Source: Iamia sp. SCSIO 61187
GTDB lineage: Bacteria; Actinomycetota; Acidimicrobiia; Acidimicrobiales; Iamiaceae
Assembly: GCF_019443745.1 (NCBI RefSeq)
Contig: NZ_CP050948.1
Span: forward strand, 2,418,001 to 2,482,000
DNA length: 64,000 nt
Direction: 5' to 3'
Positions within the stretch are counted from its first letter, which is position 1, and each line of letters starts with the position of its first letter. The notes under the pieces were generated by a model. The model made no database searches. It was given only the letters and a program-made list of their open reading frames with translations, and was not told where the DNA came from. Of the stretch, positions 1-9,059 are shown in pieces. Made by a program: the position numbers and the translations under genes.

Positions 1-2
1 CG

Positions 3-164
3 ATCACGTCGGATCCGGCGGTCCGCGACCGTCTCGCCGCCGGCGCCCTCGCCCACTCGGCCCAGTTCACCTGGGAGGCGACGGCGCGATCCATCCTCAC
101 CGCCCTGGCCGAGGAGGCCGAGCGCTGGCGTGACCGACCGTGGCGGTCCTGGCGCGCCCGATGA
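3..164 (+). CDS. Glycosyltransferase, C-terminal fragment (cut by window edge)
   Basis: Only the last 53 codons are present, in the frame starting at base 3 and ending at TGA 162-164. The visible text (VRDRLAAGALAHSAQFTW, then TARSILTAL) resembles the C-terminal helix of GT4-type (GT-B fold) sugar transferases, where a conserved aromatic-Thr/Ser-Trp turn follows an R-rich helix. It overlaps the start of the AftD-like gene if that gene begins at GTG 130, which suggests co-transcription of two cell-envelope glycan genes. The family call is inferred from a short tail, so it is tentative. Confidence 0.55.
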   Translation: MTSDPAVRDRLAAGALAHSAQFTWEATARSILTALAEEAERWRDRPWRSWRAR

Positions 165-3100
165 CCACGCCCTCCGGACCCGGGGTCCACCAGGGGTGAC
201 GACCGACGGATCGTTGCGCGCGCGCTTCACGCCCGTCCGACCGTGGTCGGCCGTCGTGGCTCTGGCGGTCACCTGCTACCTGCCCCTGCTGCTGACCCAT
301 CGGGGCCAGGTCGGTGCCGACACCAAGTCGTACCTCTACCTCGACCCCGACCGGCTGCTCGGCCGGGCCTGGTCGATGTGGGACCCGAACGTCGGCATGG
401 GCACGGTCCCCCACCAGAACATCGGCTACCTGTGGCCCATGGGCCCGTTCTACTGGGCCTTCGAGCAGCTCGGTGTGCCCGACTGGATCGCCCAGCGCCT
501 CTGGCTGGGCTCGATCCTGTTCCTCGCCGGCCTGGGCGTCCGGTACCTGATGCGCACCCTCGGCCAGCAGGGCCCGGGGGTGGCCGCCGCCATGTTCCTC
601 TACGCCCTGTCGCCGTACGTGCTGACCCTCGGCGCCCGCATCTCGGCCCTCCTCCTGCCCTTCACGGCCCTGGGGTGGATGCTCGGCCTGGCCATCCGGG
701 CCACCCGGGAGCGGACGTGGGTGCACCCGGCCCTCTTCGCCCTGGCGGTGCCGACCTTCGGCTCGGTGAACGCCACCGCCCTGCTGCTGGTCGGCCTGGC
801 CCCGGCGCTGTGGTTCCCCTACGCCACCTTCGTGCTGCGGGAGATCCGCCTGCGCCCGGCCCTCGCGGTCGCGGCGCGCATCGGTGTGCTGACCGTCGGC
901 ACGTCGGTGTGGTGGATCGTCGGCCTCTGGGCCCAGGGAGCGTTCGGCATCGACGTCCTCCGCTACACCGAGACGGCCCGCACCGTCGCCGACGCCTCCG
1001 CCGCCCCGGAGCTCCTCCGGGGCCTCGGCTACTGGTACTTCTACGGCGACGACAAGCTCGGAGCCTGGATCGAGCCGTCGCAGGCCTACACCCAGAACCC
1101 AGCCCTGATCCTGGTGACCTACGCCATCCCGGTGCTCGGCCTCCTGGCGGCGGGCGCCGTCCGCTGGCGGTACCGCGGCTTCTTCGTCGTCCTCGTGGTC
1201 GTCGGCCTGGTGGTGGCCGTCGGCGCCCACCCGTGGGGCGAGGGCGCGCCCATCTCGGCGGGGTTCGAGGTGTTCCTCCGATCGCAGGCCGGCCTGGCCA
1301 TGCGCAGCCTGCCCCGGGCCGTGCCCCTGGTCGCTCTGTCGCTGGCGGTGCTGGTGGGCGTGGCCGTCACCGCGGTGGGCGAGCGCCTGCCCCGCCTGGA
1401 GCGCCCCCTGGGGACGGGCCTCGCCCTCCTCGCCGTCGTGGCGCTGCCCCCGCTCTGGCTGGGACAGATGGTCGCCGACAACCTCCAGCGCGACGAGGAC
1501 CTGCCCTCCTACTGGACCGAGGCCGCCGCCGCCATCGACGCCCGGGGCCGGGGCGAGGCGGGCTGGACCTCGCGGGTGCTCGAGGTGCCGGGCTCGGACT
1601 TCGCCTCCTACCGCTGGGGCAACACCGTGGACCCGATCACCCCGGGCATCACCGACCGGCCCTACGTCGCCCGGGAGCTCATCCCCTACGGCTCGCCCGC
1701 CTCGGCCGACCTGCTCAACGCCCTCGACCGCCAGATGCAGGAGGACACCCTCGACCCCGACGCCATCGCCCCGGTGGCCCGCCTGATGGGTGTCGGCGAC
1801 ATCGTCCTGCGCGGCGACCTGGCCTACGAGCGCTTCAACCTGGCCCGCCCCCGCCAGGTGTACGAGCTGCTCCACGAGGCGCTCGGCGTGGGCGACGACA
1901 CCGGCTTCGGCGGCGCCGCCCCCAACGTGCCCGACCCCCGGCTCCCGATGCAGGACGAGCTCGAGCTCGGGGCCGACCCCGACCTCCCCGACCCACCGCC
2001 GGTCAGCCTCTTCCCGGTCGAGGGCGACCCGAGCATCGTGTCGGCCAAGCCCGCCGGGTCGACCGTGGTCCTCGCCGGCAACGGCGACGGGCTCCTCGCC
2101 GCCGCCGCGGCCGGGCTCATCGACGGCTCGGAGCTGGTCCGCTACTCCGGGTCGTCGGAGGCCCTCGGCGGCGGGGGGCCCGAAGCGCTGCGCGATGCGG
2201 TGGCCGAGGGCGGCGGGCTCGTCGTGACCGACACCAACCGGCGCTCGGCGCGCCGCTGGGGCACCGTGCGTGAGACCGACGGGGCCACCGAGACCGTCGA
2301 CGAGGGGCCGTCGCGGGACGACCCGAGCGACAACCGCCTGCCTGTGTTCGAGGGGGCGGACAGCGACAGCCAGACCGTCGCCGTGCACCAGGGCGGGGTG
2401 AGCGTGGAGGCCACCAGCTACGGGAACGGGATCACCTACACACCCGAGGACCGCGCCAGCATGGCCCTCGACGACGACCCCGAGACGGCATGGGTCACCG
2501 GCGCCTTCGCCGACGCGCGCGGCGAGCGCATCGCCGTCACCTACGACGAGCCCCGCACGACCGACTCGATCCGGCTCGTGCAAGCCTCTGCGGGGATCCA
2601 GAACCGGTGGATCACCGCGGTGCGACTGCGCTTCGACGGCGACGAGGCCATGACGGTGGAGCTGGGCCCGGAGTCCCGGGGCGGCGAGGGCCAGGTGGTC
2701 GACATCGGCGAGCGGACCTTCTCCGAGCTGTCGATCGAGATCACCTCCACCGATCCCGGCACCCGCAACAGCTACGCGGACCTCAGCGCGATCGGCTTCG
2801 CCGACATCCGCCTCGGTGACGGGGACCTCCGACTCGAGGAGTCCTTCCGGCCACCGACCGACCTCCTCGACGCCCTCGGCGAGGACTCCCACGACCTGCC
2901 CCTGGCCCTCGCCCTCACCCGCCTCCGCGCCCGGGCCACCGCCCCGCTGCGCTCCGACCCGGAGCCCCGCATGATCCGCGACCTCTCGATCCCGACGGCC
3001 CGCTCGTTCGGCCTCTCGGGCACCGCCCGCCTGGCCGACCGGGCGACCGACGAGGTGATCGACCAGCTCGTCGGCCTCCCCAGCGTCGAGGAGGGCGGCG

Positions 3101-4620
3101 TCGCCACCGAGGCCTCCCGCCACCTGACCGGTGACCTGGAGGGCCGGCCGACCGCCGCCGTCGACGGCGATCCCACCACCCACTGGAGCCCGGGCTTCCT
3201 CGGCCAGGACGGGGACTGGGCCGCCTACACCCAGGCCGAGCCGATCACCTTCGACCACATGGACCTCCGGGTCGTGGCGGACGGGCGCCACACGGTCCCG
3301 ACCCGGCTGCGCATCGTCGCCGACGGCGAGACGACGCTGGTCGACGTCCCCTCGGTCACCGACCAGGCCGAGCTCGACGCCACCGTCACCGTGCCCATCG
3401 ACCTGCCCCACCCGGTGACGGGGCGACGCATCGAGATCCACATCGACGCCTCCCGGGAGGCGAGCACCATCGACTGGATCTCGGTCGCCCCGGTGACCAT
3501 GCCGGTCGGCATCGCCGAGTGGGGCATCGAGGGCATCTCCGAGCCGATCCCGACGGGGCCCTTCGACAGCGGCTGCCGCTCCGACCTCGTGGCCGTGGAC
3601 GGGGCGACCGTCCCGGTGCGGGTCACCGGCACCGTGGAGGACGCCCTCGACGGGCGGGCGCTCGACGTCGCCCTCTGCGGCGCCGACGCGGTCGACCTGC
3701 CCGCCGGCGCCTCGCAGCTCACGACCGGCGCGGGCCGCGACACGGGCATCCACGTGGACACCGTGACCCTGCGGTCGGCGGCCGGCGGCGAGGCCGACAC
3801 CTCGGCGGAGACCCTGCTCGATGCCGCCGGGGCCCAGCCCGACCCGGTCCCGGCGGCGGTGACCGCCGACGACCGGTGGCGCCAGACCATCGCGGTCGGT
3901 CCCCGGGCCGAGCCGACGTGGCTGGTGATCGGCCAGAGCCACAACGAGGGGTGGCGGGCCCGCGTCGACGGCGAGGACCTGGGCGACCCCGTCCTGGTCG
4001 ACGGCTACTCGTCGGGCTTCCTCCTCCCGGCCGGCGACGACCCGGTCGTCGTCGACCTCGAGTGGCGGCCGCAGCGGGTCGTGCTGGGCGGGCTCCTCCT
4101 GTCCCTGCTGGCCGCCCTGGCCTGCGCCGTCGTGGCCCTCCGGCCCTGGCGGTGGCGCCGCCGGGGCGTGGCCCGGGTCGCGCCCGCGCCCCCGCCCGAC
4201 GAGGCGCCCCGACCACTCGACCTGGGCCTCGTGCGACGCGGGCCGGGCCGGGCGCCGGGCTGGAGGCCCAGCCTCGCCCTGGCCCTGGGGGCAGGTGTGC
4301 TCGGCCTGGCCGCCATCAACCCCGTCGCCGGGATCGTCCTCGCCGTCGTCGCCCTGGCCGCGGTGCGCCACGCTGCGGCCCGACCGATCCTCGTGCTCGG
4401 TCCGTCCGTGCTGCTCGCGGCCAGCGGGACCTTCATCGTGGTCCACCAGGTCCGCCACCGTCTCCCGGCGGGCTTCGAGTGGCCCACCCGCTTCACGGAG
4501 ATCCACGGCGTGGCCTACACCGGCGTGCTGCTCCTCGGCATCGGCCTGGTGGTCGACCGCCTGCGCACCGGGTCCTGGGTCGACGCCGACCCTGTGGCCG
4601 ACGACCAGGCCGCGCCCTAA
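130..4620 (+). CDS. AftD-like alpha-(1->3)-arabinofuranosyltransferase (DUF3367 type)
   Basis: This is a 1496-residue polytopic membrane protein. It probably adds arabinofuranose from the decaprenyl-phosphate donor to an arabinan or similar envelope polymer on the outer face of the membrane, as AftD does in mycobacteria. The N-terminal 460 residues hold many hydrophobic helices and the family-like loop GADTKSYLYLDPDRLL followed by SMWDPNVGMGT. Two discoidin/F5-8-type sugar-binding modules are recognisable near residues 760-880 and 990-1110 (each with a D-DP-T-W core, DDDPETAWVTG and DGDPTTHWSPG). A further helix at about 1317-1340 and a hydrophobic block to the C-terminus close the protein. 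Start choice: GTG 130 overlaps the upstream gene by 35 bases; GTG 196 is an equal alternative that removes only the overlap. Neighbouring glycosyltransferase supports an envelope role. The exact acceptor is unknown. Confidence 0.85.
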   Translation: MTDRGGPGAPDDHALRTRGPPGVTTDGSLRARFTPVRPWSAVVALAVTCYLPLLLTHRGQVGADTKSYLYLDPDRLLGRAWSMWDPNVGMGTVPHQNIGYLWPMGPFYWAFEQLGVPDWIAQRLWLGSILFLAGLGVRYLMRTLGQQGPGVAAAMFLYALSPYVLTLGARISALLLPFTALGWMLGLAIRATRERTWVHPALFALAVPTFGSVNATALLLVGLAPALWFPYATFVLREIRLRPALAVAARIGVLTVGTSVWWIVGLWAQGAFGIDVLRYTETARTVADASAAPELLRGLGYWYFYGDDKLGAWIEPSQAYTQNPALILVTYAIPVLGLLAAGAVRWRYRGFFVVLVVVGLVVAVGAHPWGEGAPISAGFEVFLRSQAGLAMRSLPRAVPLVALSLAVLVGVAVTAVGERLPRLERPLGTGLALLAVVALPPLWLGQMVADNLQRDEDLPSYWTEAAAAIDARGRGEAGWTSRVLEVPGSDFASYRWGNTVDPITPGITDRPYVARELIPYGSPASADLLNALDRQMQEDTLDPDAIAPVARLMGVGDIVLRGDLAYERFNLARPRQVYELLHEALGVGDDTGFGGAAPNVPDPRLPMQDELELGADPDLPDPPPVSLFPVEGDPSIVSAKPAGSTVVLAGNGDGLLAAAAAGLIDGSELVRYSGSSEALGGGGPEALRDAVAEGGGLVVTDTNRRSARRWGTVRETDGATETVDEGPSRDDPSDNRLPVFEGADSDSQTVAVHQGGVSVEATSYGNGITYTPEDRASMALDDDPETAWVTGAFADARGERIAVTYDEPRTTDSIRLVQASAGIQNRWITAVRLRFDGDEAMTVELGPESRGGEGQVVDIGERTFSELSIEITSTDPGTRNSYADLSAIGFADIRLGDGDLRLEESFRPPTDLLDALGEDSHDLPLALALTRLRARATAPLRSDPEPRMIRDLSIPTARSFGLSGTARLADRATDEVIDQLVGLPSVEEGGVATEASRHLTGDLEGRPTAAVDGDPTTHWSPGFLGQDGDWAAYTQAEPITFDHMDLRVVADGRHTVPTRLRIVADGETTLVDVPSVTDQAELDATVTVPIDLPHPVTGRRIEIHIDASREASTIDWISVAPVTMPVGIAEWGIEGISEPIPTGPFDSGCRSDLVAVDGATVPVRVTGTVEDALDGRALDVALCGADAVDLPAGASQLTTGAGRDTGIHVDTVTLRSAAGGEADTSAETLLDAAGAQPDPVPAAVTADDRWRQTIAVGPRAEPTWLVIGQSHNEGWRARVDGEDLGDPVLVDGYSSGFLLPAGDDPVVVDLEWRPQRVVLGGLLLSLLAALACAVVALRPWRWRRRGVARVAPAPPPDEAPRPLDLGLVRRGPGRAPGWRPSLALALGAGVLGLAAINPVAGIVLAVVALAAVRHAAARPILVLGPSVLLAASGTFIVVHQVRHRLPAGFEWPTRFTEIHGVAYTGVLLLGIGLVVDRLRTGSWVDADPVADDQAAP

Positions 4621-4785
4621 AGGCCCACCCCCGCCGGCCGATGTGACGCCGGTGGGGACGCCGTCCCCCTCGCGCGAAGGGGCGCAGCCATCACCACCAG
4701 GGCCTCCACTCGGGATCGGGACGGGCGCGCCGGGTTCGACCTGGCGCTGATCGTCGCCGTCAGCACCCTCGCCGCCGTCGCCTGC

Positions 4786-6312
4786 GTGAGCTTCGCCGTC
4801 GTCGACCGCGTCGGGACCGCCCTCGAGGGCCTGGGCCCCGTCGACCTCAACGGGGTCGTGGCCCTCGCCGTGTTGATCCCGGTGGCGACCACGGTGTACG
4901 CCACCCGCCGGTACCGCGACGCCATGCGCGTCCGGGGCGAGCTGGCCCGGCTGTCGCTGCGCGACGGTCTGACCGGCCTCCCCAACCGCCTCTTCCTGTC
5001 CCAGTGGCTCGAGACCCAGCTGGAGGCGGCCCGGCGGTCCGGCTCCCGCATCTCGGTGATCTACGTCGACCTCGACCGCTTCAAGGTCGTCAACGACACC
5101 CACGGCCACGACATCGGCGACGCCCTGCTGGTCGCCGTGGCCGGGCGGCTGCGGGGCTGCACCGAGGACGAGGGCGACCGGGTGGTCCGCTGCTCGGGCG
5201 ACGAGTTCGTCGTCGTGTGCGGAGACGACGCCATGCGCCCGGCGGTGACGATCCGCACGGCACGCCGCATCCTCGCCGCCCTCGACCAGCCCTTCGCCAT
5301 CGGCACCGAGAGCCTGCGCGTCACCGCCAGCGTGGGCATCGCCTCGAGCCACCGTGGCAGCACACCCGAGGAGCTCCTGCGCCAGGCCGACGCCGCCATG
5401 TACGACGCCAAGGGCCGCGAGGGGAACGACCCGGTGATCTACGACGAGGTGGTCCACGGTCGGCGCTTCACGCCCGCCACCCTCGAGCCGCACCTGCGGG
5501 CCGCAGCCGAGGCTGGCGCCTTCCGGGTGGTGTACCAGCCCGTGGTCGACGTCCGCAGCGGCGACATGGTGGCGGTCGAGACCCTCCTGCGCTGGGACCA
5601 CCCGACGCGCGGACCGGTCCCGCCGAGCGAGTTCGTCCCGGTCCTGGAGGAGTCGGGCCTCATCGTCCCCGTCGGGGCGTGGGTGCTGGCCGAGGCGCTG
5701 CGCCAGGCCCGCGAGTGGAACCACGCCAACCCCCACCGCGAACCCCTCAGAGTCACGATCAACGTGTCGGCCCGGCAGCTGGCCCACACCGGCTTCGAGG
5801 CCACGGTCCGGGCCGCCCTGCGCGAGAGCCCCGTCCCCCCGTCGACGATCTGCCTGGAGATCACCGAGGGCGCCCTCATGGTCGACATCGACCAGGCGTG
5901 GAGCACGCTGCGGGTGATGAAGGGCCTGGGGCTGAAGCTGGCCCTCGACGACTTCGGGACCGGGTACTCGTCGCTGTCCTACCTGCGCCAGCTCAGCCTC
6001 GACATGCTCAAGGTCGACAAGTCCTTCGTCGACGGGCTGGGCACCTCGGCCGAGGACGCCGCCATCGTCGAGCACGTCATCGGGATGGCCCGGGCCCTGG
6101 GCATGGTCACCGTCGGCGAGGGGGTCGAGACGCCGCTCCAGCTGGCCGAGCTCCACCGCCTCGGCTGCCAGCTGGTCCAGGGGTACCTGCTGAGCCCGCC
6201 CGTGGCTGCGGCCGAGATCGGCGCCATGCTCACCCGGGGCACCAGCCTCCGGACGGCCCCGACCGACGCCGATCCCGCGCGCGACGCCGGCGCGTCCCAG
6301 CTCCTCCTCTAG
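4786..6312 (+). CDS. Membrane-anchored GGDEF-EAL cyclic-di-GMP protein
   Basis: Two N-terminal membrane segments are followed by a GGDEF domain (signature degenerate: CSGDEF at about residue 136) and an EAL domain with the catalytic set intact: ETLLRW (264), NVSARQL, ITEGALM (358), DDFGTGYSS (387), KVDKSF and EGVET (444). The EAL half should therefore hydrolyse c-di-GMP. The cyclase half may be weak or regulatory, because the first Gly is Ser and no RxxD inhibitory site precedes it. The first canonical start, GTG 4786, falls inside the first membrane helix; the frame is open back to the previous stop, and hydrophobic residues continue upstream. A good Shine-Dalgarno (GAAGGGG 4676-4682) sits 7 nt before an ATC codon at 4690, so the protein may really start there. 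It ends in a CTAG overlap with the convergent gene. Confidence 0.88.
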   Translation: MSFAVVDRVGTALEGLGPVDLNGVVALAVLIPVATTVYATRRYRDAMRVRGELARLSLRDGLTGLPNRLFLSQWLETQLEAARRSGSRISVIYVDLDRFKVVNDTHGHDIGDALLVAVAGRLRGCTEDEGDRVVRCSGDEFVVVCGDDAMRPAVTIRTARRILAALDQPFAIGTESLRVTASVGIASSHRGSTPEELLRQADAAMYDAKGREGNDPVIYDEVVHGRRFTPATLEPHLRAAAEAGAFRVVYQPVVDVRSGDMVAVETLLRWDHPTRGPVPPSEFVPVLEESGLIVPVGAWVLAEALRQAREWNHANPHREPLRVTINVSARQLAHTGFEATVRAALRESPVPPSTICLEITEGALMVDIDQAWSTLRVMKGLGLKLALDDFGTGYSSLSYLRQLSLDMLKVDKSFVDGLGTSAEDAAIVEHVIGMARALGMVTVGEGVETPLQLAELHRLGCQLVQGYLLSPPVAAAEIGAMLTRGTSLRTAPTDADPARDAGASQLLL

Positions 6313-7325
6313 ACGGCGACCGGGGCGCCCCCGGCCGCGGCCGAGCGGTAGGCGGCGTCGACCAGGCGGTGGGCCCGCAGGGCGACGGTGACGTCCGGGT
6401 GGGCCGGCGTCCCGTCGCGCACGGCCCGGGCGAAGTCGCCGTCGGGGTTGGGGGTGGCGATGCCCCGCTCGGCGCACGCCGCCAGCAGGGCCTCGCCCGT
6501 GACCGTGACGGGTGGGGCGTCGGCGTCCTGCCACGTCACCGGGCCGAACCAGTCGTCCTCCACCGCGACCCAGCGGGTGCGGCAGAAGATCTCCACCCGA
6601 CGGAGGCTCGGCCGGGTGAGGACGTCGTGCCACACCGAGGTCAGCGTGCCCAGGGTCCCGTCGGCGAAGGTGAGCGAGGCGCTGAGCACGTCCTCGATCC
6701 CGTCGTGGCCGTGGTGGTTGGCCGACCGGGCGGCGACCTCGCGCACCGGCCCGATGAGGTGCTCGAGCATGTCGACGTCGTGGATCGAGTGCTCGATGAG
6801 GGTGCCGGCGCCGGCCCTGGTCCGGTCGGCCCGCCACGTCGACGCGTACTGCCCCTGGGTGGGGATGTACTGGTCGTCCCGGAACACGACGGCCATGGTC
6901 CGCCCGGCCGCCGGGTCGGCCACCAGCGCCCGGGCCAGGTTGAACGCCGGCGAGCGGCGGAGCACCAGACCGACCTGGTTCACCACGCCGCGGGCCACCA
7001 CCTCGGCGGCCAGGGCCTCGGCCCCGGCCAGGTCCGGCGCCAACGGCTTCTCGCAGAACACGGACAGCCCCCGCCGCACCGCCGCCGCCACCAGGCGCGG
7101 GTGCTCGGAGGTCCAGGTGCAGACGTAGACGGCGTCGCAGGAGTCGAGGACCTCGTCCTCGGTGCCGCACACCGTCGCCCCGCTGGCGGCGGCGAAGGCC
7201 TCGGCCCGGGCCCGGTCGGGGTCGTGCACGCCGGCCCAGGCGACGTCCTCGCCGCTCCCCCGCAGCATCTTCGAGTGGAACGTGGCGATCAGCCCCGCCC
7301 CCAGGAACCCCACGCGCACGGTCAT
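6309..7325 (-). CDS. Gfo/Idh/MocA family NAD(P)-dependent oxidoreductase
   Basis: A 338-residue sugar/inositol-type dehydrogenase. The N-terminal Rossmann fold starts with VGFLGAGLIATFHSK, and the family signature FCEKPLAPD is present at about residue 90. The C-terminal alpha/beta half carries EHSIHDVDML, the usual substrate-pocket His region. It would oxidise or reduce a sugar-like substrate with NAD(P)(H) in the cytoplasm; the substrate cannot be told. ATG 7325 overlaps the TGA of the upstream small membrane protein (ATGA), so the two are probably translationally coupled. The stop shares CTAG with the convergent GGDEF-EAL gene. Confidence 0.9.
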   Translation of the reverse strand: MTVRVGFLGAGLIATFHSKMLRGSGEDVAWAGVHDPDRARAEAFAAASGATVCGTEDEVLDSCDAVYVCTWTSEHPRLVAAAVRRGLSVFCEKPLAPDLAGAEALAAEVVARGVVNQVGLVLRRSPAFNLARALVADPAAGRTMAVVFRDDQYIPTQGQYASTWRADRTRAGAGTLIEHSIHDVDMLEHLIGPVREVAARSANHHGHDGIEDVLSASLTFADGTLGTLTSVWHDVLTRPSLRRVEIFCRTRWVAVEDDWFGPVTWQDADAPPVTVTGEALLAACAERGIATPNPDGDFARAVRDGTPAHPDVTVALRAHRLVDAAYRSAAAGGAPVAV

Positions 7326-7627
7326 CGACGGTCGACCGTACCGGTCAGCTCACCCCGCTCGATGGCAGCCAGGTCGGGGCGGACCCTGAGGAGGTACCAG
7401 AGCGAGATGCCCAGCCCCACCACGGTGAGCAGGACCCCGGCGGCCACGGCCGCCATCCACGGCGTCTGCGGGTGGCGGCTGAGGGCCCACACCCACCGGG
7501 GGCGGCGGGCGGCGTCGAGCAGGGCCCACAGGGAGATGCCGATGGGGATGCACGCCAGGGCCGTGACCACCACGGCCCCCAGGACGTCGCCCGTCCCGAC
7601 CGGGTCGGCGACGGCGGACCCGATCAC
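7322..7627 (-). CDS. Small membrane protein, two predicted helices
   Basis: A 101-residue protein read from GTG 7627 (preceded by GCGGGG). Two hydrophobic stretches are visible (LGAVVVTALACIPIGISLWA and AAVAAGVLLTVVGLGISLWY) with a basic loop between them (AARRPRWVW). The topology and the W-rich basic loop recall small DUF2516-like actinobacterial membrane proteins, but I do not assign a family. It lies 18 nt after the conservon GTPase stop and overlaps the oxidoreductase start, so it may be co-transcribed with both. The longer open frame upstream is a shadow of the GTPase gene, which is why the late GTG was chosen. Confidence 0.6.
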   Translation of the reverse strand: MIGSAVADPVGTGDVLGAVVVTALACIPIGISLWALLDAARRPRWVWALSRHPQTPWMAAVAAGVLLTVVGLGISLWYLLRVRPDLAAIERGELTGTVDRR

Positions 7628-7644
7628 CCCGCAGGGTACGGCGG

Positions 7645-8289
7645 TCAGACCGAGGCGCGGGAGAGGGCGTGCTGGACCAGCTCGATGAGCGTCGTCTTGG
7701 TGGCGAGGCGGTCGCGGGCGTCGGTCAGCACGATCGGCGTGTCCGGCGAGATGCCGAGCGCCTCGCGCACGGCCTCGGGGCTGTGGGCGGCGGTCCCGTC
7801 GAAGCAGTTCATGGCGACCACGAACGGCAGCCCGGCGTCCTCGAAGTAGTCGACCGCCGGGAAGCAGTCCTCGAGGCGGCGGGTGTCGATCAGCACCACG
7901 GCGCCGATGGCGCCCCGGACCAGGTCGTCCCACATGAACCAGAACCGGTCCTGGCCGGGCGTGCCGAAGAGGTACAGCACGAGGTCCTGGCCCAGGCCGA
8001 TGCGGCCGAAGTCCATGGCCACCGTCGTGCTGGTCTTGGTGGCGACCTTGCTGATGTCGTCGACGCCCTCGCTCACCTTGGTGAGGGCGGCCTCGGTGGT
8101 GAGGGGCTCGATCTCGGAGATCGAGCCGACGAAGGTGGTCTTGCCGACGGCGAAGCCGCCGGCGATCACGATCTTGACGGGGAGGGGCCCGGACCCGAGC
8201 GTCCCGGCGCCGGAGGCGCCAGGAGCGGGAAGCCCGTTCCCCTCCTGACCGGCGTCGGCCGGGTACGTCTCAGAGGGCCTGGAGACCAT
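7645..8289 (-). CDS. Conservon small GTPase (CvnD-like)
   Basis: A 214-residue Ras/MglA-like GTPase. Visible motifs: P-loop GGFAVGKTTFV (about 44-54), switch-II FGTPGQDRF (108-116), and the N(T)KxD equivalent MNCFDG (160-165). An acidic/Gly-rich N-terminal extension of about 37 residues precedes the fold. In Streptomyces conservons (cvnA-D) the GTPase associates with a roadblock protein and a sensor-kinase-like membrane protein to form a GPCR-like signalling complex; I infer the same here from identical gene order. ATG 8289 lies 20 nt inside the upstream DUF742 gene, so translation is likely coupled. Confidence 0.92.
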   Translation of the reverse strand: MVSRPSETYPADAGQEGNGLPAPGASGAGTLGSGPLPVKIVIAGGFAVGKTTFVGSISEIEPLTTEAALTKVSEGVDDISKVATKTSTTVAMDFGRIGLGQDLVLYLFGTPGQDRFWFMWDDLVRGAIGAVVLIDTRRLEDCFPAVDYFEDAGLPFVVAMNCFDGTAAHSPEAVREALGISPDTPIVLTDARDRLATKTTLIELVQHALSRASV

Positions 8290-8629
8290 CGAACACCCTT
8301 TCCAGGAGGCGGAGGCTGGGACGGTCGCTGGTGGCGTGGTCCCGGTTGAAGTCGAGGAGCCCCTCGTCGCAGAGATCGCCGGCGAGGACGCGGGCGACGC
8401 CGAGGGGCAGGTGGAGGTGGGCCGAGATCTCGGCCAGCGACGAGGGCTCCCGGCACAGCCGGAGGATCGCGCCCCGCTCCATGGGCATGCGCTCGGCGCG
8501 CACGTCACCGGATGCGGTGCGGACGAGGATCGTCTCGATGGCGATGTCGGTCTGGGCCCGCGTCCTCCCGCCCGTGAGGGCGTAGGGGCGGACGCGCAGG
8601 CCGGCACCGTCGGGGCCGGGGGGGCTCAT
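8270..8629 (-). CDS. DUF742 protein (CvnC-like)
   Basis: A 119-residue protein with the DUF742 pattern: RVRPYALTGGRTR near the N-terminus and a winged-helix-like second half (SSLAEISAHLHLPLGVARVL, then GDLCDEGLL). The family is the third member of actinobacterial conservons and probably binds the GTPase/roadblock pair. ATG 8629 was chosen because GAGGTG lies about 7 nt upstream, overlapping the previous stop. GTG 8638 is possible but leaves no room for a ribosome-binding site. It overlaps the GTPase gene by 20 nt. Confidence 0.9.
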   Translation of the reverse strand: MSPPGPDGAGLRVRPYALTGGRTRAQTDIAIETILVRTASGDVRAERMPMERGAILRLCREPSSLAEISAHLHLPLGVARVLAGDLCDEGLLDFNRDHATSDRPSLRLLERVFDGLQAL

Positions 8630-8639
8630 GGCAGGCACC

Positions 8640-9059
8640 TCATCGGGGCAGGGCTCCTTGCAGCTCGGCGCGCAGCTCGGGCGTCAGCACGGCCCCGCAC
8701 CGCTCGACCAGCACGGCCATCTCGTACCCGACCAGGCCGACGTCCGAGGACGCGTCGGCCACGACGGCGAGGCAGCTGCCGTCGCTGATGCCGGTGACGA
8801 ACAAGAAGGCGTGCTCCATCTCGATGATGATCTGCGTGACCTGGCCCCCGCCGAAGCGGCCGGCGGCGCCGTAGGCGAGGCCGATGAGGCCCGAGGCGAC
8901 GGCGGCGAACCGGTCGGCGGCGTCGCGGTCGAGGCCCTGGGAGACGGCCATGGGGAGGCCGTCGGCCGAGACGACCACGGCCTCGCTGACGCCGGGGACC
9001 CGCTCGACGAAGCTCGTGAGGAGCCAGTTCACGTTGCGGGCTTCGGTGCTGATCTGCAT
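8640..9059 (-). CDS. Roadblock/LC7 domain protein (CvnB-like)
   Basis: A 139-residue single-domain roadblock protein (NWLLTSFVERVPGVSEAVVV, SADGLPMA, QIIIEMEHAFLFVTGISDGS). Such proteins act as GTPase regulators or scaffolds in bacterial MglA/Cvn systems. ATG 9059 overlaps the kinase TGA by one base (TGATG), which is close translational coupling with the membrane component. GTG 9062 is an alternative one codon upstream. Gene order kinase, roadblock, DUF742, GTPase matches Streptomyces cvnABCD exactly. Confidence 0.92.
   Translation of the reverse strand: MQISTEARNVNWLLTSFVERVPGVSEAVVVSADGLPMAVSQGLDRDAADRFAAVASGLIGLAYGAAGRFGGGQVTQIIIEMEHAFLFVTGISDGSCLAVVADASSDVGLVGYEMAVLVERCGAVLTPELRAELQGALPR

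Noticed and set aside
97-7170. 2357-residue minus-strand open frame spanning AftD and GGDEF-EAL
   Set aside because: Low-complexity Gly/Arg/Asp/Val-rich composition typical of an antisense shadow in high-GC DNA; no domain, and it overlaps well-supported genes on the plus strand.
7645-8607. 320-residue long form of the conservon GTPase
   Set aside because: The first 106 residues are a shifted-frame shadow of the DUF742 gene; ATG 8289 gives a normal GTPase.
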